DNA of 64,000 nt, taken from Solanum dulcamara (lineage: Eukaryota > Streptophyta > Magnoliopsida > Solanales > Solanaceae). Below are positions 1 through 10,433 of the stretch, one piece after another. The stretch covers positions 27,384,001 to 27,448,000 of the forward strand of contig NC_077240.1 in NCBI RefSeq assembly GCF_947179165.1, read 5' to 3'. Numbering within the stretch: the stretch's first letter is position 1; the number at the start of each line of letters is the position of its first letter. Made by a program: the position numbers and the translations under genes. The notes under the pieces were generated by a model. That model did not search any database, was not told where the DNA came from, and saw nothing but the letters and a program-made list of their open reading frames with translations.

Positions 1-31
1 CCTTGCATATTAAGAATCTATTAATGTTGTC
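1..31 (+). pseudogene. MULE transposase fragment, left of solo LTR
   Basis: Short coding piece separated from 2169-2354 by a solo LTR. Joining base 31 to base 2169, with the target duplication TTGTC counted once, gives the continuous reading ESINVVPLESEWCVPQ. An in-frame stop at 11-13 shows decay. The element continues left of the window. Confidence 0.55.
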
Positions 32-2163
32 TGTCACGACCCAAAAACTGAGGTCATGATGGCACATATCTCAAAACCCAATCTGATGTGTAACCCTAAA
101 AATAAAACTCATACAAGACTCCCAAAGGGGAAAGTGATGCCACGATTTAAATAAAAAGAAGAAAAAAAACAATGAAGAAATTATCCCAAAACCTGGTGTC
201 ATAAGTATAAAGAGCATCTAATACAAGGTTCGAATCTGAAGATACAACATAAGTCTCTGAATGATACAAAAGACTGAAAAATAAAGATAGACTAGTGACG
301 ATCCGAATTCTGGGACCTCACCACTAATCTGAGAATTACACAATCCGCTAGAATATTAACTGCCACATGGGGTACCCCGACTAGTATCTGCATCAAAAAG
401 GGACACAGAAGTAGGGGTGAGTACAATTCACATGTACTTAGTAGGTTTTAGCTGACTGAGTATAAGGAATTAATCAAACCTATGAAATAAACTAAGGAAC
501 GCTTCCACCTGCATATAGAAAAGTCTCACTTCGGCATCGGTGCCGCCAGTTTATATATATAGTGGCACGAATAAAGTATAATAACAACTCATAATCACAA
601 TTAATCAAATAATTCAAGAAGCACAAATGTCAATGCAATGCAATGCAATATGATGATGCAATGATGTGGTGGTACGGTGGAATCAAGACTGTCGCACAGC
701 TGTGCTACCAAGCAGGACCCATGGGGGTCTCGCAGACCATATACCTCAATCACAATATCTCATTATCCTTGCCACCTCCTCGTGGTCAAGGGATCACAAT
801 GCATCCACTACCCTGCCGGAAAACTGCCTCGGTCAGGGACTCAAGATACAAAGGTTAGGATCACAATGCATCCACTACCCTACCGGAAAACTACCTCGGT
901 CAGGGACTCAAGATACAAAGGTTGGGATCACAATGCATCCACTACCCTGCCGGAAAACTGCCTCGGTCAGGGACTCAAGATACAAAGGTTTAAAGGTGTT
1001 TCATTTTCTTTCTCAAAAAGAATTTCCATATTTCTCAACTTCCCATGTTTCATGATATGATGAATGAGGATGAATGCATCAAAACACATATGCATGGAAG
1101 TAATAATCAACTCGCATGTGGTATAAGGTTCAAAGTTCTCAAAACTTAACCTACACATGATATTCACCCTCAATAAATAGTAACGGGAAGAACACACTTT
1201 CATTTAAATATTCACCCCTTTCTCAACAATATTTCAATACTCAAGTATGCTTAAAACTCCCAACTCAATCTCTTAGGCGACATCACAAGTCAAATACTAT
1301 ACTCAAGCCTCTCTCTTAGGCAAATCACAATTCACATGCTCTCAAAGCAAATAAGATAACAAATAAGGCCCCATACGGGCTATGTAATACGAATAAACCC
1401 CCACACGGCAACACATTAATAAATGAGCACCCACACGGGCATCACAATATATATAACATTCTCAACTCATACTACAACCCCATCCCAAAGTCTATAACAT
1501 ATGAATGACTAATTACCCCACCTCAATCTCAAAGAAAGATAGCCAAACCTACCTCAATTGCCGAAACCGCACTCGAATACCTCCACCGGACAAGCAACTC
1601 TCGAATTCAGCGCTCGGAATGACAACCCACTATCAACAATGAAACATACACGTCACAAGAAGTCCAATGACACCCATATTGATAGGTTTCGAAACCGGGG
1701 GTAAAATGGTCCAAAAATTAACTATTTTCGAAAAGGGTCAAATCAGTAAATTTATTGAACAATCCCATTCTATTGGTAATAAGGAACTCATGGTTGAAAA
1801 ACCCATAAAAATAGAGCTCAAAACGAGTTGGAAATCACAATTTTCCTTAAATTCGGATTAGGGAAGAAACAAGGATTTTTGGGGTTTAAAACTAAAATTT
1901 AAGAGTTAAAATCGTCAAAAACTTAATGAAAAAGGAAGGTTTTAGGTCAAAAATCACTTACCCAACACTTTGCCTCGAAAATCTCTTCTCAAATCACCTC
2001 AAGGAGTTCAAGAACTCAAACAAATGTTGAAAAATATTGAAATGAGAAGAAAGGGGCATTTTCTGCCCAAAAAGTTACTGTTCACGCGTGTTACTGTTCA
2101 CGCGTGTCACTGTTCATGCGTGTTTTGTACAAATTTACGAAAATCACCCTCAAGGTCATTACA
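32..2163 (-). mobile_element. Solo LTR, Ty3/gypsy-like, TSD TTGTC
   Basis: On the plus strand it begins TGTCACGACCC and ends GGTCATTACA, so the LTR runs on the minus strand (TGTAATGACC...GGGTCGTGACA). It is flanked by perfect 5-bp duplications TTGTC at 27-31 and 2164-2168. No internal region, primer-binding site or second LTR is present, so it is a solo LTR left by LTR-LTR recombination. It lies in a MULE transposase coding sequence. The TGTCACGACCC terminus is shared with other elements in this window (7101, 21438). Confidence 0.88.
791..991. repeat. Triplicated 67-bp minisatellite inside the LTR
   Basis: Three consecutive copies begin GGATCACAATGCATCC at 791, 858 and 925, with only a few substitutions between them. 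The array accounts for the overlapping short open frames here, which are not genes. Confidence 0.95.
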
Positions 2164-2168
2164 TTGTC

Positions 2169-2354
2169 CCTCTCGAGTCGGAATGGTGTGTGCCACAGAA
2201 ATTACTAAACGTGAAGATTCTTCCACCACTTATCGATACCAAGCTTGGAAGAAAGAAAAGAAAACGTGTCAAGGGCGTCGGTGAGAACTTCAAGAGCAAG
2301 AGGAGGAACATATGTTCAATGTACAAGAGACCCGAGAATCACATGTATAACTAA
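2169..2354 (+). pseudogene. MULE (MuDR-type) transposase C-terminal fragment
   Basis: The conceptual peptide contains SEWCVPQKLLNVKILPP, then KLGRKKRKRVKGVGENFKSK, then RRNICSMYKRPENH, ending at a stop at 2352-2354. This order is what follows the SWIM region in plant MuDR-type transposases: W-x-(I/V)-P, then a PP(I/L)-x-x-x-x-GRKKxKR basic stretch, then a cysteine knuckle. The knuckle looks degenerate because CxxC is reduced to a single Cys. Upstream coding sequence is interrupted by the solo LTR and continues outside the window, so only the tail can be judged. Family recognition is from motif memory, not a search. Confidence 0.62.
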
Positions 2355-2698
2355 CAACAAACCTTAGATAGGCTTGACTCACTTTGCTTTTATAATCAGA
2401 CTATTGGATATTTCATTTTGTTTTTGTAATCAAGCTACTGCATTTTGGTTAATTTACTGCCAGTTGTTATCGACTCTAATCACTATCAATTATCGATCAT
2501 TCAAAAGATGGCATATATTGTGTATTCTAATTTTTACTATCAAAAGCATGCTTATCTAGTATATATAGTCATCCTATTGATATTTTTTTTTATGTTTAAT
2601 CATCCTATTAACTCAAAATAATAATTCAAACATAACTTACAAGTATTACTTGGATATACCCATTTTTGAATTGTCAAAAAAATATATGTTACAATTGA

Positions 2699-3693
2699 AA
2701 AAGTGGTAAATTATACTTTGTTACCATTGGAGAACTTAGTTTTTGAATATTGTCAACTGGTGATCATAATATATAGATCGTTCGTATAGTCGATACATTT
2801 TCATGTTGGTGGACTATGTTGGACCAATGAGATATACACTCCATCATTAATTAAATATATGCGGGTTGATAGAATGATTTAAAAATGATCGATACTCTAC
2901 CTACTAGAATATGATGCTTATATATAGACTATAACTAGTACAATTTAAAAAGAATAATAATTAATTAATAATAAATAATATTGTTGAAATTATCAAATTA
3001 AATGAGTTTAAGCAAGTAATTTGATCATATAAGGGTTCACGTAAGTTGGGAGTGGTGATCAACGATGTACGAAGAAGAGTTGTGGTTATACAATCAACAT
3101 CATCAGAGCAATGTTTGAGAAAGCACAAATATGTTGTGAGGTTGTCACTTGTTCAACCACAACTCTTGTCACTTTTAAAAGAACTCTTCCTCGTACATCG
3201 GTTATCACCACTTACATGATGAATACTTTTGGTTGAACAAATGACAACCACATAACATACTTGTGCTTTCTCAAACATTACTCTGAGAATGTTGATTGTA
3301 TAACCACAACTCTTCTTCGTACATCGTTGATCACAACTCCCAACTTATGTGAACTCGTATATGATCGAATTACTTGTTTAACCTTATTTAATTTGATAAA
3401 TTTCAATAATATATATAATTTATTATTAATTAATTATTCTCCTTTTTAAATTGTACTAGTTATAGTCTATATATAAGCATCATATTTCAGTAGGTGTAGT
3501 ATCGATCATTTTAAAATTATTCTATCAACCCACATATACCTGACTAATTATGGAGTGTATATCTCGTTGGTCTAACATAAACCACCAACATGAAAATATA
3601 TCGACTATACGATCGGTTTATATATTATGATCACTAGTGACAATATTCAAAAACTAAGTTCTCCAACTGTAACAAAGTATAATTTATCATTTC
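2699..3693. repeat. Long inverted repeat (foldback), ~460-bp arms, 72-bp loop
   Basis: The left arm (2699-3158) and right arm (3231-3693) are near-perfect reverse complements, with scattered substitutions and short indels. Anchors: GTACGAAGAAGAGTTGTGG near 3069 pairs with its complement near 3305, and GCTTATATATAGACTATAAC near 2914 pairs with its complement near 3459. The loop (3159-3230) carries a third, degenerate copy of the GTACATCG...TTATCACCAC segment found in the arms. No significant coding potential. It may be a foldback transposon or a paired MULE terminal region. A transcript would fold into a very long hairpin. Confidence 0.93.
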
Positions 3694-4740
3694 TTAACGG
3701 TAATATTTTTGTTGTATAAAAGGAAGGCAATCCCTCATCTATTTTTTGCCTCATTAACTCTTCCATCTTATTCTATTTTAAACAACTCAGTGGATTTCTT
3801 TTTTCACAATATCTCAAGAATCTCAAACATCCAACGCAAAAAAATCTTACATTTGTCATTGTGGTTTTCCAACTATATTGAGGACATCATGCAACGATAC
3901 GAATTCGGATCAATAATTTTTTAATTGTGCAATTGACCTATGCTCTTTTTTAAGTGGCTTGAAAATGATTAATCAACGAGCAGCCCATCAAAGTTGAGTC
4001 CAAGACCCGAGACATCGAGTTTTGAAGGCATTGTCAAATTTTAAATATTACAAAGGTTTTGAGACTCCGAAGAAAATAGAAATCTAGTAATTACTTCATT
4101 CAAAGAAGCCAAACAGCAAAGAAATCACTTGAAAGGATTGTTAAAACACATCAAAATAGAAAGAGATCAAGTAAAACAAAGATTGATTTTGGCTGAAGAA
4201 AAAAAAAAGAAAAGCCTAAACATTATATTGTATTATTTGTTGTTTGTGTTTGCTTTGTGGAAAGGTATAATAGGGTTGCAGTAGTATTGAATAAATAAAA
4301 ATACTTATCTTAAACTATTACACTATTATATCTTTTATTTATGGTCTATAGTATTTATAAACAACAATGATATCAGTATATTAAAAAGAACGATTTCTAT
4401 TCACGTAGTCTATAATATTAAACATACAATTTTAACATCAATAATTGTCAATGATATAACTCTATAAATAGTTAAGAAGATGATAAAAAAAATGCAGAGA
4501 AACATGAGAACCCACATACCATAAAAAAATTCATATTAACACTTGTTAATATATTTATCATCCAAAAAATAAAAAAATAACCATGACATCCCAACAACCA
4601 CCATCCATCAAAAAATAATTGTTTTAACCGAATATCTCTCCCAGCAAAATAAAGCCCCAACTGTCTAGACAAAACCCACCAAAATAGCAAAATAGCAAAA
4701 CAACAAAATATTTTAAAATATCTGAAAATACTGACAATAT
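3694..4740. other. Non-coding AT-rich stretch
   Basis: No recognisable gene or complete element. Short open frames at 3709-3924 and 4472-4690 have no motif I recognise. The stretch lies between the foldback repeat and the decayed DUF1985-type gene and may be the degraded 3' part of the latter. Confidence 0.5.
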
Positions 4741-7004
4741 TAACTAACTGTCTTTCTCATCTTTCTCCTCACCAACATCCGTACCATTGAGTTCCATAAT
4801 AATACCCATCACGTCCACTGAAACTGAATCATTGTCTTCTTTATTTTTTTCTCCTCTTTTGTCACATCAGTGACTAAGGCTTTTTCTTCTTCTAATTTCT
4901 TTTGTTCTTTAACATTTTCGTTTTCTTCCGTCTTCTCATCTTCTTGTTCTTTTTCTTCTTCATTCTTTTCTTTTACTACTTCATCAACTGCTGCCTTCTC
5001 CTTCTGTTTTTTCTTCATCAACCTCACTGTCCTTCTCTTTTTCTTCTACTTTCTCATCTTCAATAAACTCATCAATTGCATTTTCCACCTCTTTTGTTCT
5101 TGTTTCTTCTGTTCTTCGACTTCATCAACTGCCTTCTCCTTCGCCTTTTCTTCTTCTTTCCTCTCTCCTTTCAATTCATCGACTGCTACAAGGTATTCAT
5201 TAACTGCTTCTTCAAACTCTTCATCAATTTCTATAAGCTTTTCATCAATCTCTGCATGGTCAGTGGCCAAGCATTCATACAAATAAACTATTTAACAATA
5301 ATTTATAAAGTAATTTACCTTGCGTCTTCTTGTTCTTTTCAATTCTTCTCAATTTCTCATTTCGTACATAAGAAACAGTTTCCACCATTGATTGCTCGAG
5401 GGATCTTATGCGCTCACACATATTTGCATCATTAGAAGTACTTGAAATATTTTTCTATCCGCCACTTGAAACAGAATTGTCACAAACTTGAATAGAAGTG
5501 TGATCACCCAAATATTAACCCTCCACTACTACGTTTGTGAGGACGGTCACGCCATTTAAATTAGACTTCAAGGCATCTAGGACCATTTTCTTATTTTCGT
5601 TCGTATATTACTTAATTGTTGTCATGTATTTCTGATTCATCTCACGAACAGTAGGGGTAAGGAATGGGTGACCAATCTAAAAAAAAAAATATATAAATAT
5701 AACACAACATTCACTAGTTACAAAAATATAGATAATGACATATAAACTCATACCTTAGTACTTTTTCCTTTGTAGTTAAATGGACCACCTTTCATTATAT
5801 TATTGTTTTTTGTGATGTGCCATCTAAGTAGATGAGGAATAAGCAGAGGAGAATTCAAGTTCTTCCCAACATACTTTTCAAGATGAGGAAAAGCCTCATA
5901 TATACAAACCTGTAATTAGTATAAGAATAAATAAATAAAGTCAGTCTATAAAGTACTAAACAAATAAATAATTGTCTATCAAAAAATAACTACATGGTTT
6001 ATAATAATTAGCAGAAATGCCCAGTGAAAGCCATACTGAGCATATGATGCATTCTTCTTTTCATCATACACTTCCTGCTGCTTTTTCAAATTAATTCTCT
6101 TTTTCAAACAGGTCAACGTTAAATCAAAGCACTCTTTCCCCCGTGGATAATTCATGAAAAACTCTAAATCATCAGTCATTTTAATTTGGTTTGAATCCAC
6201 AATTTTCGATGCATCATGGGCAAGTAATATTGCATGGACAAACCAAACTAAAGAGCACTTCAACTTCCGCTCATTATTTAATCTTGTACCCTTGATGAAA
6301 CTAAAAAAATTTATATTAGTGATGTTTTTGTTCTTCATCAACTTGCAATAAAAATTCTTTCATTTTTTCAAAGACTTTGTTCATTTTTTATTCAGAGGGT
6401 ATATTGAGCAATTCAGCCTTGTAATCAATGCAAATTCTCTTAAGCCAAAATATGCAAGCTTATCATTCACACAAAATAAAATTTCATGCAATTTATTTTC
6501 ATTTTTGACACGTCCAACAACATATAATGGATCATTTGTCCTTTGACCTTGGAATAGTCAGGATATTGCCTTAAGTAATCAAAACAAGTACCCTTAAAGT
6601 CATGATAAAGTTTTTTATCAACTAAATTTTTTCTAAAATCATGATAAACAACCATTCTTGCTTTTACAAAAATCTTTGCTGGAAACGATCCTATCTCATC
6701 CATCCATGTCGCTAGGCCGTATGACTTATCAGAGATATCTTTTGCATAAACTGGCAAGGATAGGGGATAGAGTATCTCTACTACTCTACTCATCTATATT
6801 GTTGTTTTCCGGTTCACTAGACTCAACATCATCACTAGCTTGAACACTACTATCCTGATAATTGTCAATGTCAGCCATTGTTTCAGATTTTGTCTCGGGT
6901 TCTTCTTTCACTACAATCTTTTTTTTCGAAGTTTTTGAAACTTGTTAAGCCTTTCCTTTCTTAGGAGTAGATCGTTTGATGTTGCTGCCCCTAGTTTTAG
7001 CCAT
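4741..7004 (-). pseudogene. DUF1985-type (Ulp1-associated, MULE-carried) gene remnant
   Basis: Minus-strand coding remnant. An ATG at 7004 opens a basic stretch MAKTRGSNIKRSTPKKGKA and then meets a TAA. Further pieces follow in order. 6793-6467 has WMDEIGSFPAKIFVKARM and a KGTCFDYLRQYPD-like segment. 6341-5979 has LVWFVHAILLAHDASKIVDS, FFMNYPRGKECFDLTL and YAQYGFHWAFLL, the conserved core of DUF1985 proteins. 5282-4809 is a Glu/Lys-rich, probably coiled-coil tail. Such proteins are known from MULE elements of dicots, often joined to a C48 (Ulp1) peptidase; I see no C48 catalytic motif. Stops, frame changes and possible introns prevent an intact model. It faces the MULE transposase tail at 2169-2354, so both may belong to one decayed element. 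Confidence 0.6.
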
Positions 7005-7100
7005 TCTATACTATCTACAAGCACGCAACAAAACAGAAAAACAAAATCAAACAGAGCACAACCAACCAGTGTAAGACTATCGATCACTGGTCTATTAAAA

Positions 7101-9414
7101 TGTCACGACCCAAGCCTAGGGCCTAGACGTGACATGGCGAATGAGGAACCCGAAAGTACCTCAAACAAGCCTCTTAGCATTCTTTTAGCCTTTCATAGGT
7201 AATGATGATAAATAGACAAGCGGAAATCATAATAATAATAAATCTTCAACTTACATATGTCCAACAATACCTCTAACTATTAGATTTAATAGGGCTAAGA
7301 CAAGTTCCTAGCTCACCCTCAATCATAATAGAAGAAATGCCATAATAAAATATCTTAACATATCATAAGCTAGAAAGACAAAGGAGTATTGTTCCCGGAA
7401 CATGGGAACTCACCAAAAGTAGTCTTCAATGGAATATCAACTAGCCACGTGGAGGAGAACGAGGAGGAGCACCGATCCCTACATGGTGATATCATGTAGG
7501 CAAAAGAGTATGCGTTAGTACTTTGAATGTACTAAGTATGTAAGGATGCATGAACATTGAGAAAATATTATAACATTTATGTAATATGGAACATAATGTA
7601 ATACATGCATAATAAATCATATGGATATCCTTTAAAACATTCATTTTGTGGGAAGCTAACCATAACCGACATTTAAGACCATGCGAGCTATTACATGGAA
7701 TCCAACATAACCCCCTACGTTGGCCGGGGAGACTACTTGCCAGGTAGAACTCCGTCAACTTCATTCATTTCTTTAACTTTAACTTTAAGGGCTATTTATG
7801 GATCCATTAGCCTAAGCCTACAAGGGCTCCTATGTTGGCACATAGTTAATGAGACAAGGGGTTGCTACTAGGATTCCCTTACCGAATCCCACCTCAATGC
7901 CTCATTCGGTGCTAAGTCAATCCCACGGAATAGTTTAATACTTTAAAATATTTATAGCATATAACTTGAGAATTCAAACATCATATTCGGTAGAATAGCT
8001 CATTAAAACATTTGATAATTCAAATATGCAAGAATTGTCCTTATTGCATAAAGAATCCATATATCATTTCATCATTCTTTCATTTCATAAGACTCCCTTT
8101 TTTATCATAGATATTGCTTTCATAAACATTTATTTGGAGTCAAAGTTTTCAAGTCAAACTTTATTAAAAACATAGTAAACTAGGTGGGTTCAAATCACTT
8201 CAACTTGCAAATATGTATGTAAATAAATATACATAAATACTTTGAAATTCATTAATTAAAAATCATGCTTTAAACAACCCACCATGAATTTCAAGAACCT
8301 TTAAATAGATAAATAGAGGAATTATTTGCAAACCATCAATTCATACATATGAAATTATGTTGCATCAAAATAGACCAATAATCATTAGTTTAACCATGAT
8401 TCATACTATTAAGTAAAAATAAGAATTACCATAAGAAAATATTACTTAAAACTAAGAGACTTAATTGAAAGAGTTTTTGGACTACATGGGTGGAAGAACC
8501 CATGGATAAACACCCACATGACTTAGAGTAAAGCTTAAAGAAAATAAATATAATTTATCATATAATCAAAATAATTTAGACATGAGAGTGGAAGGAGTAC
8601 TCTCATTGAAACCTTACATACCTGGAAACCGAAGCTTTAGTTGGTACCGGAAGACTTAATGAACACTCTTGAGTCCTAGCTTCTCTCCTTGCCGGAACAT
8701 TTTGTGTATTACCCGGAATATATGAATCACCGGAATAGTATTTCTTCACTACTAAGAACTAAAACTATATTTGAGAATGTGTATAGAGAGAAGATTTGCT
8801 TGAGAAAGCTTGATGAATAAAATGAGGAAATAAGGTGGGTATTTATAGGTGGGAAAGATGACCTAACAATAAATAAAATAATTATAAATAAAAATCTGAA
8901 AATTTAGTGGAATATATTGATGTCATGGATGATGTTAAATGAAGGACAATTTATGTCATGAGTGATGTCAAATGTATCTAGATCTTTCTATGGTAGGTGA
9001 AATGAGTTATCTTTGACAGAATACTCTTTTTGGGAGCTGCGTTTGAATAAGATAAATTCCTTATTAGGATTTGGTGTCTTCATAAGAATTGTAGATATGG
9101 AAGTCTAGTTTCATATCGTTCAAGAATCAACCAATTTGGATAAACCTACAGTGAGATATGATTTTTCTTCTATAAACACTCATTTCCGTAACAGCATCCT
9201 ACCTTACAAAGATTAATTTATTTGACCTACTTAACCTCCGAATCTTAAAATATGGTCTTCATAAAAGTTGTAGGTAATGATCTTGTGGTTACCCAGAAAT
9301 TTGAATCACTCAATGTGGATATTTCTATGAAAAGTTATGACCAAAATACAGAGGCTGTATCATGATTAGGCAAAAATTGAAACATCATATACAACGTTTT
9401 TAGGGGATATTACA
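7101..9414 (-). mobile_element. Solo LTR, TSD TAAAA
   Basis: Plus-strand ends are TGTCACGACCC at 7101 and GGGGATATTACA ending at 9414, so the LTR runs on the minus strand (TGTAATATCCCC...GGGTCGTGACA). It is bounded by 5-bp duplications TAAAA at 7096-7100 and 9415-9419. No coding content; the short frame at 7492-7764 is inside the LTR and has no motif. It shares its terminus, but not its whole length, with the LTR at 32-2163, so it is a related family rather than the same copy. Confidence 0.86.
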
Positions 9415-9419
9415 TAAAA

Positions 9420-10425
9420 CAATCACAATAATGTTTCAATAAAAAATCCAAAAAAGGTACAACTTTCAACAAAAATCGATCATGCAATGACAATAATCTC
9501 TAGAAACACCATTAAAATCGATTTTCATACAGTAAAAAAAATTAAAATCGAGTGGTATAAACATAAATATTCAGACAATTTTTGGGTATTACCCAATCAA
9601 AATACCATAATAGTGCGAACTCAAAAACATGAAAAGAAACTAAGAAACTATTTAAACTCGATCAAACTAACCTGAGAGGAAAACGGTGAGAGCTATGAAC
9701 TTTAGGATGAAACTTTGAACTCCAAAAACCTTTTAATCAAAATATTTGTTGTATGAGAAAGGTGAGTTTACGGAGGTCGATAAGGCGGGGATCGTTTGAA
9801 AGATGAAAAGCCATTGGAGAAAAAGAGGAGAGGAAAAGTGAAGTAAAGTGGGAAGTTGAGAACGGTTTGATCAGAAAGAGAGATTTTCTAAAAGTTTATT
9901 TGAATCCCAAGGTTTATTATTAATATATGGAAATTGGGATTGTAAATTAGTTTTATAATGAAATATATTTTAAGTAATGGTAAAATATATTTTTATATAC
10001 TTGTATTTTATCTCCAAATTTTTAAAAAGTTTAAAGAAGCCCCTGACCCCACAATTCAAATATGTAAAATATTGAATATGTTCATGACCTCACAATCCAA
10101 GTTTATAAAATATCAATAGGCTCATGACCCCATCATTTTTTTACTTTTTTTTAACTCTAATCCTAAAAATTAAGTCAAAAAGAAATTAAGTGGTTATTTA
10201 TTGAATTAAGTTTGGGGTGTCCCCAATCCAATTAATCTCTGTTGACTACCCATTTATAGTGCGTAAATGGCTTAAATGAGCTTAACAAGGCTTGGTGCAG
10301 CGGGATTGGTTAGCATATGATTTTCACTTTGTTTATGATAACATGGCTTGAATATAACAATTCTAATTTTGGGAAGACGCGAAATTTGGTTTTTAATTTT
10401 ATAAATTTTGAATTTTATAACGACG
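9420..10425. other. Intergenic, no gene seen
   Basis: AT-rich sequence between a solo LTR and a hAT element. The short frames (9487-9675, 10272-10463) have no recognisable motif. Confidence 0.5.
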
Positions 10426-10433
10426 TTTTTAAG

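Noticed and set aside
4870..5435. Ser/Phe-rich plus-strand frames
   Set aside because: Antisense shadow of the Glu/Lys-rich tail of the minus-strand DUF1985-type remnant.
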